Numbered from the stretch's first letter, positions 12,216 to 22,764 are shown. The stretch is DNA of 64,000 nt from Ancylostoma caninum (GCA_037903475.1 JBAJFG010000598.1:1-64000), one strand, 5' to 3'. Numbers and translations are program-made. The notes: a model not told the origin generated them from the sequence alone.

Positions 12216-12456
12216 CTACAATTGCATGACACGACCCTCCACCACGTCATGAGCTCTGCGAGGACCTGAAAAAGAATAATTTCGAGCAGGCTCAAGCCCG
12301 AGGAGGAATGGAGTTACCTCTCTCAGCAGGACGACTGTCCAGCGAACGAACTGCTCCTCTCGGTGAAGCAGTCTCCCCGAATGAGCTCGTGACCTTCACT
12401 GCATGCAAGCGTGTGCGACTTCGACTTCGACTTCTTTTTGGTGTACTGGTAAGCTC
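12216..12456 (-). CDS. Gene A C-terminal exons
   Basis: Two exons. 12318-12456 (acceptor CCTTCAG, donor GTAACT) encodes ELTSTPKRSRSRSRTRLHAV and a Ser/Arg-rich continuation. 12216-12265 (acceptor TTTTTCAG) encodes GPRRAHDVVEGRVMQL and the stop TAG at 12216-12218. The C-terminus is unlike that of gene B, which continues over five further exons. The Arg-Ser dipeptides are notable but too few to call an SR protein. Confidence 0.6.
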
Positions 12457-15400
12457 CTGAAGGTTGTGAAGTGACGTAAACAGAGTGAAAAGTAAACAAA
12501 TAGTAAACAATCAGTAAACAACAGTGGCAACGACCTTCATTCCACGTGACAGCTGCCCCATCCTCATTCGCTCCACCTGTCGTCGCAGTTCGTACACGTC
12601 GACCGCGGGCCGAGGCGGAGTCGGCGACGGCTGTGATTGGTCGCTGCTGGGCTTGGACGAGCTGCCTGACTCGGAACTACCCATGCGGCGTCTTACGCTT
12701 AAAATTTTAGCAAATGTCAAGAATTATGAATATATTAGTGAAAAGAATTGCAAAATAAGCATTACTATTATAGTTACTCACTGCAGCGTCCGTAATTTTA
12801 GTACGAATAAATGTTTTCTACGCGCTTGCGTAGGCGATTTTGCGCTGTTTATCGATTAGACAGGGACTGCAGCGGAGAGGTGGGGGGGGGGGAGGGGGAG
12901 GGGAGAATAAAACTGAAAATTTTCCGTCCTCCATTTTACACCCACATTTTAGAATGCCATTTTTCCTTTCAAGTCCTATGGAATTTGAAGAATTTGAAAA
13001 TTCACTTCCGCACATTCCTATTTGAGAATACCCCACAGTAAGAACAATGAGAGGACTTGTTAGCGTGAAGAGGGTGCAGACAGCGAGAGCAAGGCCTTGT
13101 CCCGCCCCTTCACTACAGCCCGTAGTATTGATTGGTGGTCAGCGTTAAGAAGTTTCCTGATTTCAATCCCAATAATTTCTCCCCGATTAACCTGGCGAAA
13201 AACTGAGAATAATTAAATAAATTGGTTCAATTGTAAATTTTTAGGTAATTCTAGAATAATTAAATAAATTGATTCAAATTTTGTTGCATTGCAAATAAGA
13301 TGGTACTTCCAGAGATACGCAGCTGAGTAGAATTTGCACTGAATTCGGTCATGATAAAATAGTTTCTTGCCGAAAAATTGCTACGGAAATTCCGTATTGC
13401 TAGAGAATGCAAAAAAAATACAAAAGCCTATAAACCACCTGACAAGTTCAAACATTGCGAAAATTCTCACTCAAACTTACCTTTCAGCAGAAGATTTCAT
13501 GCGTGGCTCCCAAATATTCGTCTCCGATGTGGCCACCTTTGCCCCACGAGTTTTTCCAGAAGGAGACACTACCTAAAATGTTGGGCCACCAGTTTATGTC
13601 CATAAATGCAAACGCATCCATAACTGGCTACTCACCGGCTCAACCTTCGAGAACACCCGCCTCCGGCCAGTCCAGTAAGGGAAGAATGACCTCGACGATG
13701 GTACAGGCGATGGACGAGAGTCAGCTTTGAAGGATTTGATAATAATGGGTCCAGGATTTTGAAATCTGAAGAGATACTTACTGTCAGTTGGAATGGCGGG
13801 GTGATGCTTTGAGGATCGACGTTTCCGCTTCAGCTCCATCTTGCGTTTTTCCTTTCTGCTACCTGACTTCGGGACATGAGCGTCCACCTTACTTGTTCCC
13901 CTCAAAATAAGTGGCTTAAAGTTGGGATAACTTGTAATAGGAGGCCAAATGTTTTTAGAAGTTTTCCCCTTATCCCTAGAAGAGTATCACATTCAATTTC
14001 ATTGCTGCTAGGGCAACTCTACTACGTAGACGCGTGCTACTAACGCGTGCGTAAGGGCAGAGACACATAGGAACACGATCACTCTTTATCTCTGTCTCTG
14101 CCCATGTTATTGCAGCTACACCGCTAAATTTTCTTCTTTTCCTCCTGTTATAAGCACTCGTCTTAGCCCTCTCAAACATGACTATCAACGTAAACAAAAA
14201 AAAAGCAAATAAAAAAAGTCTTTATATACTTTGTTCCAATGACGTCTGAGGTCGAATCAGGACTTCTCGGCTGTTTTGCTTTCTCCTGAAAATTTTTCAA
14301 CAGCTTCACAACATATGGATTCCACAAATATATTTTTCATAAATTATTATTCTTGTTGTATTTGGCATACTATCCCTAATAAATATTACTAATTTTATAA
14401 ATATACATAAACAATTACTTCAAACGCTACAGAGAAGAATTTCCCCGCTAATATTCGGATCTTTTTCTATTTTTCGTGACGCCACTTTCGACCCAAAAAT
14501 TGCAAAATCTCTTGCAATTACTTCAAAACCTACGAGAAATTGCAGAAGTCGAGGCCCGCTCGCACGCGACGCATCATCTGCGACGTGGCACTCTGAGTGT
14601 CTGCGCATCCACACCTTTACCATTTATATAACCGTTGTCATTCTAGTGTAACCGTCCTATTTCCTGTTCTAACCTGTTCAAACAGATTGCCAGACGTGTG
14701 CGCACAGGTCTCTACCACTGGAGCTCCTTATGGACAGGTTTATCGAACCCGAGTGCAGTTCGTTAATCGTTGAAACGTAAAAGAAATGTAAATATGTGCC
14801 TACCTTCGTATCCTTTTTCGAAATGTCGCTGATCAACGAGGCGAGCACGTAACCGTGAGCAGTGGTGTGCCTGGCCACAACCGGGCTGACTTCCGACCTG
14901 ACATTGCTGGTTTCCTTTCCAGTTGCGGTCGACGTCGTCTGTCCTCCTAACGACACCAGCGTGTCACTTCGATTCGGTATGAGGAAAATACGATCTGAAT
15001 AGCAGCATCCGTTGGGATTTATACTACCGCGCACCAAGGGTATCGTTCCTAATTATTTTGCCAAAAAAATTTGGTTAAAAAAAGAAATATTTGCACACCG
15101 ACCATGTGCAGGCAATTTCTGTCTATCAACCTGCACAGTTAAGGATGCAATGCACTCTCAGGGTATTCAACCAATTAGGAGAGAGGAAAGCCACGCCCCA
15201 ACCCCACCGTCTGCGCTCGTATCTCTTAAGGCGACTGCGGCAGGAGTGCAAATCGATCTCTTGCAATTAAAACAGAGGGTTATGAGCTTATGAGCCGTAT
15301 TCGTTAACGAGACGGCTGAAGAGGGGCGGAGCGTGGGCATAACTCTAGCCGTCTAGATCCTCTTCATGTCTACAGGCACTTTTGTAACTCGAGAGAAATT

Positions 15401-18400
15401 TAGGCTCATAGAATTTCATTTATTTATTTATTTATACATTATGATTATTCATAATGTGACCCTTCTTACAGAAGGTAGAGATAGAAAGGCCCCAGAGAGA
15501 ATTCGGGAAATTTAAACAGCTGATAGGAGTGTAGGTTCAAATAGCAGAAACCGTGAGTCAACATCCTCCTCGAACCAAATTGGAGAAATTATTGTCAGCA
15601 TATTCTGGTCCTAAACATTTTAGATAGCTTCTTGAAATAAATGAATAAATAAAGGATAAATAAACAAAGTAGTAAACAGATAAATGAATAAGTGAATAAA
15701 TAAGCGAATAGACAAAAAAATAAACAAAAGGACTTGAAGGGAACAAGAATCTCCTATGACTTTTTGTGCACTCTTGCCGCCTACGTCTAAAGTATGGGCG
15801 GCGTAAAGTCGCTTGCGCTCGCGCTCTGAGTGTAAATACCCAAATAATTAGTAATGAGAATATATTTCGACACTATGTGTCACCAAAAGAGTAGGCCAGC
15901 TGGTAAATATTCAAAGTGACTATTGCAAAAAATGATTGGCAATTGTGCCCCGGCTATTAAACGTTCTGGATAAATTTCGCCTCCCTGGACGAACCTGATC
16001 AGATCATTCTGGATAAATTTTGCCAAAATTATTGCTATCCAAGATCCTATGACGACCTCACTATAAAAGCCTATCAATTACCACTAGGGCATTGTCCATG
16101 CGGTCGTTGATCCTTATTGAGCAGTATTATTCCCGGATAAGGAGGCATACACTCCATGCCACGGCCTCCACCGCCAGTCACTATCGCATGGGCAGTCGCT
16201 GCCACATCGCGTGGTTCCATTCGGATAGTTGTCTGAATAAATCACTTTGCTTCTAAGGCTAAATAAAGCGCAGTAAAATGGAACTGGCGCGCTGTGCCAA
16301 GATATGAGGCGTGGTCCAGCGCTATGATTGGTCAACGCGTTCGACTGCCCAATTGTAGAGCCTGGCCACGCCCCTTTCTGATCCACTGTAGAAAGTCCAA
16401 TGAAAAACTCAATAAATATCTCACCATCGTTTCAATGGGAGCACTTGTTGTCGATGAGGAACGTGCCAAAGCTCCAGTACTCGGAGAGAAGTACGATGCC
16501 GTGGATTTCGTGCCGGCTGTGAGAAAAGATGAGCTGGAGGGCATAATGACGTCGCTTTGCTGCGACGTCATTGGTGTCCTTCCAGTGAAAAGTTGCAGCG
16601 CTGGCATCGAGTCGCTTCGTTGAGAAGTTAGCGGAGTGTGACCGGTGTACAAAGGATCTTTAAGTGGTACAACTCTGAAATAAACTGAGGATTTAGTGCC
16701 GTTTTGTAAGAAAGTAGGTCTCAAGGCTTCTACCACTAGCTCTGTTTAAAAACAACTATATTTTTTCCTCATTATTCGAGCTACTGCTCTGAGGTTACTT
16801 CTTGATCAAAGATTGGAAAATCCTTGATGGATTTTCCGTCACATCCGGGTTGAGTCCCAGCAACCCATGAAGATTTCCGAGTACTTTAGTGTTCAAGACC
16901 TGGTCCCAAACATGGGACCCAAACAAAGCGACAGCAGGTGTATCGTGCTAGGAAAAAAGGTTCAGAATAATATTACAAACACAAAATCAGCTTTTTAGAC
17001 CCATTCAATACCAAAGTTCTGATCCGTAAGAGAGCCTTTTTCTTTTTTTTTCTTTTCTTTCTGATTTTCTGGAGATGCTTCCAAAAACCTCCGGAACAAC
17101 TGTCACGGTTTTTTTCTACCTTCGTTCTGTAGGGTTGCAATGTGCCCTTGGCATTTTGCAGTGAAAATAAATAAATAAACAAAAAAGTATGGAGAAAACC
17201 ATGTCAAGTTGACAGAATCAAGCCTCTAAAACAGTGGAAAAAGACATGCGAAGAGAAGATGAAATCACTATGGCTTTCCTTGAACTTACCCTGCACCAGG
17301 CGCACCAGGTAGATTGAAGTAGGCGGTGTTCTGATTGATGTTTGATAGGAATTTCTGGTGTTGGGCTATATCCTCGCCACTCGGTTTGTACGACTGGAAT
17401 TTAAACAACGCTAATATGTGCATATCTCATAAAAATTGGAAGCTGTGCGAAAACTACGGCAGTATCATGGCCTAGCTTATACGGGTTGTACGGATTTCCA
17501 TATTGATTCCATCCACTTAAAAACAATCATATTCCATGGAATTTTTCTCGACCAAAAATGAATGAAGATCGAGCTTGGAGGGCAAGAAGGGCAAGATTTC
17601 CGAAATTTGAGAAATTCTGGCAGCCAAACCTTTGCTCGTCTCTGTTTTCAAAAAGCACTAGCGCGAATAAGATGAAAAGTTCAGTCTGGTTAGCAGGACG
17701 CCTTACCGTAATCTTCACGCGTAAGGTAGAATGCGTTCTATGCTGGTCCGTAATTGCACTAGAGATGTCCAATTAAACGACGGGATCTATAGAATTACAA
17801 ACTAGTACCGATTTTGCGCGCGTGCCGTAGCCGATGTTTTCCGCTGCTGTTATGCTAATTCTAGCTGCTTTTCTACCCGATTTCAAGGATTTTTGACCAA
17901 ATTGGGAAGAAATTAGCTTAAAAATGGCATTCCGGCAGCAGACGACACCGATACCAGTGTGTGTGGTGCGGTTGCGCGGCATCCTTCTCGGGGTCGCAGA
18001 TGGGCCACCTTCATTGCCGTTCACTGTACGTTCTCCATAACAATTCTCGCCTTTTACGGTGAGGTTATGTGAATTCAGTGCTACTGTAAGCATCACCACT
18101 TTTCATGCCAGGAAATTACGGTAAGACGGACTGAAATTTTCATTTTGTCTAGTGCATCCAATTATTTTTAGATCTGAACCTCAAAGCCGGGAATTTTCGT
18201 TCAAGAATACTGTTATACACCATTTGCGCTAAATTACGCGTATTAACGAAATTCTGGACTTCGTTAATCGTTAATTTGCTCAGTATTGTGGTAGATTAAC
18301 GGCTTAACGTAATCGTTACAGAGCATTTTGTGAGCTTTTCTTTTTCTTTTTTTTTCAATCATCCCACACCCCATAAAACAAACCTCAGACTGTTGTTTAA

Positions 18401-21378
18401 CATTATTATTAGCATCATCTGATTGGTGATGACGTTCAATTTGATGGTGGTGATGCCCATGAACGGCTGAAAAATTATGGCTGGAAACTTTTTACGGACA
18501 ATGTCCCTTGTCTTACGTCTCATTGCTAGTTCTTTCAACTTGAATTCCATTTCTCGTCTTGATCGGCCCTCTTGTTCATATCTGTTCTTCAAACACTCAG
18601 ACTTGCTTCTTATTCTTCGTTTATATATCTGTAATTAAAATAATGATTTTGATTTTTCTCATTGGAATATTCCGGATGAATTCACTTCTATAAAATTCAG
18701 GAGTGAAATTTAGGAGTAAATAAGTCCTGCCAGAAATAGGATGCATTTCATGGATTTGGCTATGAAGAGGATTAAAAAGCACAAAGACTAGCTCATACTT
18801 AACGCGTCTCCAGACGCTCGCGGCGGCAGGTGAGGAGAAGGACCGCTACGCGTCCGCGTTCGCCACGTTTGAGCCTCCTACGTTAATTTTCGTGAAAACT
18901 CGTCCACAATGCTTGCCGCACTATTTCAGACGCACATATGCATTGTGGATTAATTAAGATGATTTTTTCGTATAAAGACAGGAGTAATAGTAACCAAGTT
19001 CATCGCTGTGCCACTGAGTCAAGTATCGATCGATCGTGAGCGGGGCGTCACCTCAGTCGCTGCCGCTCAGCTCAGCAAAATTCGATATGCATCGATGTTT
19101 CTTTAGGGGAGGGGGGGGGGCGTGAAGCATGGACGCAGAGCAAGTAAAGGCCAACCCTGTTGATTGCATCGATTAGTTCCGCCGCATCGCGACCGCACGC
19201 ACACCGGACCTAATGAGGCGATCTGCGTCGCTAGGTCGGAGATCAATAAGCTTGAAACGAACTCTACGTAGTTTTTGATCTCGCTTCTTCTTCGCAACAA
19301 ATACGCACAGAGCGTGATTTTAACTTTTTTAAAACTTATTTACTGTTTTTTTTTCAACTCTTCTTGATAAGAACTGTTGGAAAGAACGCACCCAGCGTAC
19401 AAAAGCCATTGAAATGCAGCAACATATGAGAGCAACCACGGTGAATATAAAGAGTATAATTATCAACCATAGTACTGTGCTTGTTGGTACACAACAACCT
19501 GAAAGGAAATTATATGTAAAATACTTTGGATCATTTTAGTTTTCGTTTCGTGCACTATCCTTTTATAAGAACTAATCAGTATAATAAGTTTCTTCCTGCA
19601 CTCGTCAGTAAGGTAGAAGAAACTTCTTGAATGTGTAAATTGTTAAATTTGACAAACTTCTTGAATGTGTAAATTGTTAAATTTGACATTCTTTTGTATA
19701 AAATTAGAATTATAGTCATGTAAATTGTGAGAATAGAAATTACTTTAGAAAACGTAGCAACTTTATTTAGATGCCAAAGTATTAACGTTTGTGTATAATA
19801 GAACATTTACGTAAAATAGATACCCCTGTATAGATAATCATATAGATATAGTCTATTACATGTCTACATGTGACCAATTAATAATGTTTGAAATAAATGA
19901 ATGAGGTGTAAATAATATGCGAATAGTAGTGCCATTATAAGCTGTTCGAATGCCGGTTTGGCAGCAACTGCTCACTGGCTACTCAGGTAATCCCACAGAT
20001 GAATCTGGAAGAGGATCAATCAGTGCCAATCGGCTCTCATGCCCGTCTGCTCTGGTTTTCCTACACGATGAGAAATTCTGTCCTGTGAGCAGGCGGTATT
20101 ACCGTAATTTCTAGTCATAATGGATCCGATCTTTCCTCTCTCTACTCAAAATCAGCACTTATGGAGATTTGACTTCCAGTGGACCCTGACTACCAAGTTG
20201 ATTGCAGTATGCGCTGACCAGATCTTATTTTACACCCTGAATTTACGGTAAGACTGTCTGCTAACCGGACTGAAGTACTCATTTTGTAGTTCTACTGGCA
20301 TTTTGCACCGAATTTTTGAGGAAAGAAAAATACGTATTCTGCTCCGCTCCTGCTGGGTTTTCCCTGTACATTAGGTGAAAATTTTTTCTTTCCCAATGAT
20401 TTTCCAGGATTGTCTGAGTTCGATTAAAAATAATTGAATGTGACTCACCATATTTAAACCAAGTCATAGTTCTGTTGAGCGGCGAATTCCTGGCTGCAAT
20501 AATTTTTACTAATCAGCGCACTGATGAATTCTTGAAGTGATAGCCGCACTATCGCCGCGACTTCCAAAGCGAGGGCGAAATTCAAGATCAGCGCGATTTC
20601 ATTGTAATGACACTTCTCAAAAAGAAACAAAGTCGCTCTAGGAAAACACAAGACAATAGCGCTTCTGAGAGGATCTCCAGACTTTGCCAGTTCAAAATGA
20701 ATAGAAATGAACAGGCGATATAAGGGATAAGGATCGTGGAAATGATACGTATCGATTGCCACGTTACGTTGCCATGGATCGCTGCCAAACGAAGCTCATC
20801 GCCGATACTCTCGAAGATGTGCCCAAAATGAACTGGCGATGTGAATGATAGCGATAGTGGAAACGATGCCTATCGATCGCCGCGTCCCATTTATTATCAT
20901 CCCTCTTATGCCTAGGATCTCCTCATTCACTTTATCCATGTCGCGATCGCCGGCAGTCGTGGCAATCGCGACGATTGCTGGCGAAGTCTGGGGATACTCT
21001 CACTCACATCTCTACTTCATTTTGGACACATCTCCGAGACTACGGGCGACGAGCTCCGTTCGGCAGCGATCCATGGCGATGTAACATTCCAGTCGATACG
21101 TATCATTTCCACGATCATTATCTCTTGTATCGCCAGTTCATTTTTAATCATTCTGAACTGGCAAAGTCTAGCGATACTCTCAGTATAATTTTCCATAGTT
21201 GCGTTCGACCTCTGCTCATGTTCCTCCTTGAACCTGAAGCCTCATATCCCAAGTAAGGATTTCACTCACCGAATCGGCCGCCATCTGGTGGTGCAGCCAT
21301 TGAAACGCCTGAAAAACTGCTGCCTTTACTAGGAATCACTCTGGCTGCACATCCTGACACATCCTGTGATTCGCATTG
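12216..21378 (-). CDS. Gene A: single-pass membrane protein with long Ser/Thr-rich and basic tail (paralogue of gene B)
   Basis: Family not recognised. Predicted exons in transcript order: 21270-21378, 19392-19498, 18517-18628, 17290-17393, 16425-16674, 16085-16232, 14804-14994, 14230-14285, 13782-13900, 13636-13724, 13481-13572, 12535-12697, 12318-12456, 12216-12265. Most have recognisable acceptors and GT donors, and consecutive phases agree except at the third/fourth exon junction, where an alternative donor at 18500 restores phase. The order encoded is: Cys-containing juxtamembrane segment, CC-VPT plus a hydrophobic membrane segment, KRRIR-type basic stretch, Ser/Thr/Pro-rich segments, Lys/Arg-rich segment, SRSFFPYWT, SPSG-KVATSE, DVYELRRQVERMR, an RSRSR-rich segment, and a stop (TAG) at 12216-12218. 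Basic residues just after the membrane segment suggest a cytoplasmic C-terminus (inference). The 5' end and signal peptide were not found. The real support is exon-by-exon correspondence with gene B in order, phase and length. Confidence 0.72.
12535..12697 (-). CDS. Gene A YELRR exon
   Basis: 163 nt, phase 2 to 0. A Ser/Pro-rich start (MGSSESGSSSKPSS, SQPSPTPPRP) leads into DVYELRRQVERMRMGQLSRG. Gene B (31493-31637) has DVYELRRELERMRANEISRG in the same phase. The charged, heptad-like segment may form a short amphipathic or coiled-coil helix. The donor here is GTCGTT, weaker than in the other exons. Confidence 0.78.
13481..13572 (-). CDS. Gene A SPSG/KVATSE exon
   Basis: 92 nt, phase 0 to 2, acceptor ATTTTAG, donor GTAAGTTT. 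Encodes VVSPSGKTRGAKVATSE, then TNIWEPRMKSSAE. The gene B exon at 31345-31436 is also 92 nt in the same phase and reads HVSPSGRVLGTKVATSE. Confidence 0.78.
13636..13724 (-). CDS. Gene A FPYWT exon
   Basis: 89 nt, phase 1 to 0, donor GTGAGT. Encodes SRPSPVPSSRSFFPYWTG, then RRRVFSKVEP. The gene B exon at 27298-27386 is also 89 nt in the same phase and carries PPSRSYFPYWTAQRSVS and SVEP. The aromatic SRS-(F/Y)-FPYWT core is the best-conserved short motif outside the membrane helix and could be a binding site for a cytoplasmic partner (inference). Confidence 0.75.
13782..13900 (-). CDS. Gene A Lys/Arg-rich exon
   Basis: 119 nt, phase 2 to 1, donor GTAAGT. Encodes KVDAHVPKSGSRKEKRKM, then ELKRKRRSSKHHPAIPTD. 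The gene B exon at 27122-27240 is also 119 nt in the same phase and carries GKRERKHVKRRKSAPIPGG. The basic cluster resembles a nuclear-localisation or membrane-surface patch, but no function can be assigned. An alternative acceptor at 13914 is possible; the equal lengths favour 13900. Confidence 0.68.
14230..14285 (-). CDS. Gene A short exon
   Basis: 56 nt, phase 0 to 2, with a strong acceptor TTTTTCAG and donor GTATAT. Reads EKAKQPRSPDSTSDVIGT. It supplies the phase change needed between the exons at 14804-14994 and 13782-13900, matching the 0 to 2 phase of the gene B Thr-rich exon at 26964-27052. Confidence 0.5.
14577..14700. repeat. Dispersed repeat shared with 56835-56945
   Basis: GGCACTCTGAGTGTCTGCGC, then ATTTATATAACCGTTGTCAT, closely matches GGCACTCTGACTGTCTGCAC, then ATTTATATCATCGTTGTCAT in the other locus. 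It lies in a gene A intron. Confidence 0.55.
14804..14994 (-). CDS. Gene A Ser/Thr-rich exon
   Basis: 191 nt, phase 1 to 0, acceptor CTATTCAG, donor GTAGGC. Encodes RIFLIPNRSDTLVSLGGQ then TTSTATGKETSNVRSEV and HTTAHGYVLASLISDISKKD. The gene B exon in the same slot (25766-25812) has the same phases but is only 47 nt, so this region has expanded or contracted between the paralogues. Confidence 0.6.
15416..15442. repeat. (TTTA)n short microsatellite
   Basis: About six ATTT units in the 15.3-16.0 kb intron of gene A. Confidence 0.8.
16085..16232 (-). CDS. Gene A exon with MEPRDVAATAHAIV motif
   Basis: 148 nt, phase 0 to 1, acceptor TTATTCAG, donor GTGGTA. It reads TTIRMEPRDVAATAHAIV, then a glycine run and PPYPGIILLNKDQRP. 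The gene B exon at 25389-25515 reads QMDPTDVATTVHTIAKNY and PPAPGVLLASRR in the same phase, which is strong residue-level paralogy. Confidence 0.72.
16425..16674 (-). CDS. Gene A Ser/Thr-rich exon with an internal duplicated motif
   Basis: 250 nt, phase 2 to 0, acceptor TTATTTCAG, donor GTGAGA. The N-terminal part carries two related units, YTGHTPLTSQRSD and FTGRTPMTSQQSD, followed by a Ser/Thr-rich region (SSSSFLTAGTKSTASYF, RSSSTTSAPIETM). Gene B has one such unit, LFTGLTPLSSTQQQ, in an exon of the same phase. The doubled unit explains part of the length difference (250 against 190 nt). A Ser/Thr-rich cytoplasmic segment would be a plausible phosphorylation region (inference). Confidence 0.7.
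17290..17393 (-). CDS. Gene A exon, counterpart of gene B exon 24777-24856
   Basis: 104 nt between acceptor AATTCCAG and donor GTAAGTTC, read in phase 0 to 2 as SYKPSGEDIAQHQKFLSNIN then QNTAYFNLPGAPGAG. The exit phase is required by the next exon, whose other two frames hit stops. The gene B counterpart starts LFKPTFINHVV and has the same phases, but similarity beyond the KP(S/T) start is weak. Confidence 0.6.
17665..18148. mobile_element. MITE family 1 (TTACCGTAATTTC ends), copy in a gene A intron
   Basis: The left end resembles ATGAAAAGTTCAGTCTGG, then CTTACCGTAATCTTC. The right end is GGAAATTACGGTAAGAC, then GGACTGAAATTTTCATTTTG. This is a terminal inverted repeat of about 45 bp shared with copies at 20066-20290 and 42044-42296. 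It lies between gene A exons 18517-18628 and 17290-17393. Target duplication not resolved. Confidence 0.6.
18517..18628 (-). CDS. Gene A basic post-membrane exon
   Basis: Follows the membrane exon in phase 0. It begins IYKRRIRSKSECLKNRYEQ and continues as a charged, probably helical stretch (RREMEFKLKELAMRR). Gene B has MYKRRIRKKSEILRVKYKK and RRETEYRLKEIALRR at the same place. A GTAAG donor after 112 nt exists at the identical position in both genes (exit phase 1). An alternative donor 17 nt further on (18500, exit phase 0) also exists in both and fits the next exon's phase better, so the true 3' boundary is unresolved. Confidence 0.72.
19392..19498 (-). CDS. Gene A transmembrane exon
   Basis: 107 nt, phase 1 to 0, acceptor TTTCAG, donor GTGCGT. 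Encodes CCVPTSTVLW, then a run of Ile/Leu/Phe/Val of about 20 residues, then a short CCC-containing segment ending FVRW. The gene B exon at 23752-23858 is also 107 nt in the same phase, and the two proteins share CCVPT, VLW, LF.FTV and the final VRW. This is a typical single membrane-spanning helix; the flanking cysteines could be palmitoylated or disulphide-bonded (inference). Confidence 0.8.
20066..20290. mobile_element. MITE family 1, second copy (gene A intron)
   Basis: Left CACGATGAGAAATTCTGTCC, then GTATTACCGTAATTTC; right GAATTTACGGTAAGACTGTC, then GGACTGAAGTACTCATTTTG. It sits between the predicted gene A exons 21270-21378 and 19392-19498. It may be flanked by a TA dinucleotide on both sides, which would suggest a Tc1/mariner type, but other copies do not confirm this. 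Confidence 0.55.
20664..21184. mobile_element. Foldback element with 150-170 bp inverted arms
   Basis: Arms at about 20664-20833 and 21018-21184 are inverted copies, roughly 85% identical by eye. For example, GTGGAAATGATACGTATCGA is followed by CATGGATCGCTGCC in one, with the reverse complements in the other. The 184-bp centre repeats GCGAT and GATACTCTC motifs. It lies in a gene A intron. No coding capacity. Confidence 0.65.
21270..21378 (-). CDS. Gene A candidate ectodomain/juxtamembrane exon
   Basis: Acceptor TTTCCAG and donor GTGAGT flank 109 nt that read in phase 0 to 1 as QCESQDVSGCAARV followed by a Ser/Gly/Pro-rich stretch ending PPDGGRF. The exit phase is exactly what the membrane exon at 19392-19498 needs. 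Two cysteines close to the membrane suit an extracellular position. No clear counterpart was found in gene B, so this is the most 5' exon of gene A that I can support; upstream exons are missing from the model. Confidence 0.5.
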
Positions 21379-21390
21379 CTGGAAATGCCT

Positions 21391-22011
21391 TTTGGACAAC
21401 CGTGCATGGCTGCCCTATCACTGATTTACATGCTTTGTCACGATAAAACGAGCTGCAAATGATAGCAGCTAGCTTGGGTATATAAGCGAAGGAGAAGGGT
21501 AAGTATCATTCAGATGCAGGGAAGAGGAACCGACACTGCGGGGATGTAGGGTCAACAAGCCTACACAGCAGTTCAGCAGGTTCCAGCGCCTGAAGGGTGC
21601 ATTTCTAGGGTTAGCAGTCATAAACACATAACCAAGCGAGACCAGGTTAGCAATCCTACTTTTGCGTAATACATCTCCTAATATTTCCTGGTCTATAGGG
21701 TGAGCAATCGCTTTAACCATCTTTGGTTTCGTGATTAACACCTTATGCATCCCAGCATAGGACGATTTTGCTTCCCCACTTCTGAACGCTTCCGCACTCT
21801 TCCTGTGGCGGAGCCAAGTAGTGGGAAAAGAAGAATCTCGGAACTTGGAAATCCTTTGCAGAGATAGAAGTGATCGCTTCAAGGTGGCTTCATTTCGGAG
21901 AACATGTTCAAGCGCTCAAGTCGGCAGTCAGTGAACGGATGAAGGATTACTATGAATCCAGCATAACAATGGTGAATGATAAGAGGGCAGCCATGCACGG
22001 TTGTCCAAACG
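21391..22011. mobile_element. Element bounded by a 26-bp inverted repeat
   Basis: TTTGGACAACCGTGCATGGC then TGCCCT starts near 21391, and its exact reverse complement ends near 22011. The enclosed 620 bp holds a 137-residue minus-strand open frame (21469-21882) with no recognisable domain. No flanking duplication found. It sits just upstream of the first gene A exon I can see. Confidence 0.5.
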
Positions 22012-22322
22012 GCTTATCTCCTGGACGACTAGCGTAGAAAACCAGCATTTCGAGCAGAGACAGGTGTGTCATGTAGTGGTAGAAGCCAACCTACCGCTTC
22101 GAGGAAAAACTGGAAATGATTGTAGCTTACCTGAGCATCACTTCTACGATGTTTTGCAAAACAATCACAAGTATCAGTGATTGATATAAACCTTACATTT
22201 CAGCCAAAGTTCATAAAACCGGTCTGTCTGTCCGATTAACACCGGTCTCTCTCGGTTACATCGGGACTTTGTCCGCACCACTACTCGTCTCGCGATCTGA
22301 TGCTCCACCAAATTCTTTTTAA

Positions 22323-22544
22323 GAGCATTTATACTAAATGCGCGCGTGTGTCTATATGATGAAGGATAGGCCAATCGCATAGCTGACGCGGTTCGGACGT
22401 ACGATTTCACGATATTGCGGCGGCTGCGTGTTCTATTCTTTAAGAAAGTACATCTTGCATTAACTGGGCTTCATGGGGGATCTGCCGCAAATGGAGGCGT
22501 GTGTCTTACGCGCGACTGACGCACGCAGTTAGTATAAGTTGCCT
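22323..22544. mobile_element. MITE family 2 (GGGCAATTTATACT ends), intergenic copy
   Basis: Left end GAGCATTTATACTAAATGCG, right end GCACGCAGTTAGTATAAGT then TGCC. The interior contains GCGTGTGTCTATATGATGAAG and tandem GACGCACGC motifs. It lies between the divergent genes A and B, close to where their promoters should be. Confidence 0.55.
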
Positions 22545-22764
22545 TTATCCTGTTGTTGCGCACACTTCCCAATGAGCCCTGCACCCTTCCAACCCCTCAG
22601 TTTTTTCAGCCAATCACGGCATCGCTGGTCAGAGATGCAGAGCAAGGCCACACCTCTCACTCGCTGTCTGCTTCTCCATCATTGCAATATCATTCCTACC
22701 GGTTATTTTGTAGTGGAGAACTTTGTAAACAAGTAAGTGTCATTTTCAGTTTTTGTTCCTACAG

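Noticed and set aside
21469..21882. 137-residue minus-strand frame as a transposase
   Set aside because: No catalytic motif or DNA-binding domain visible; too short and composition not convincing.
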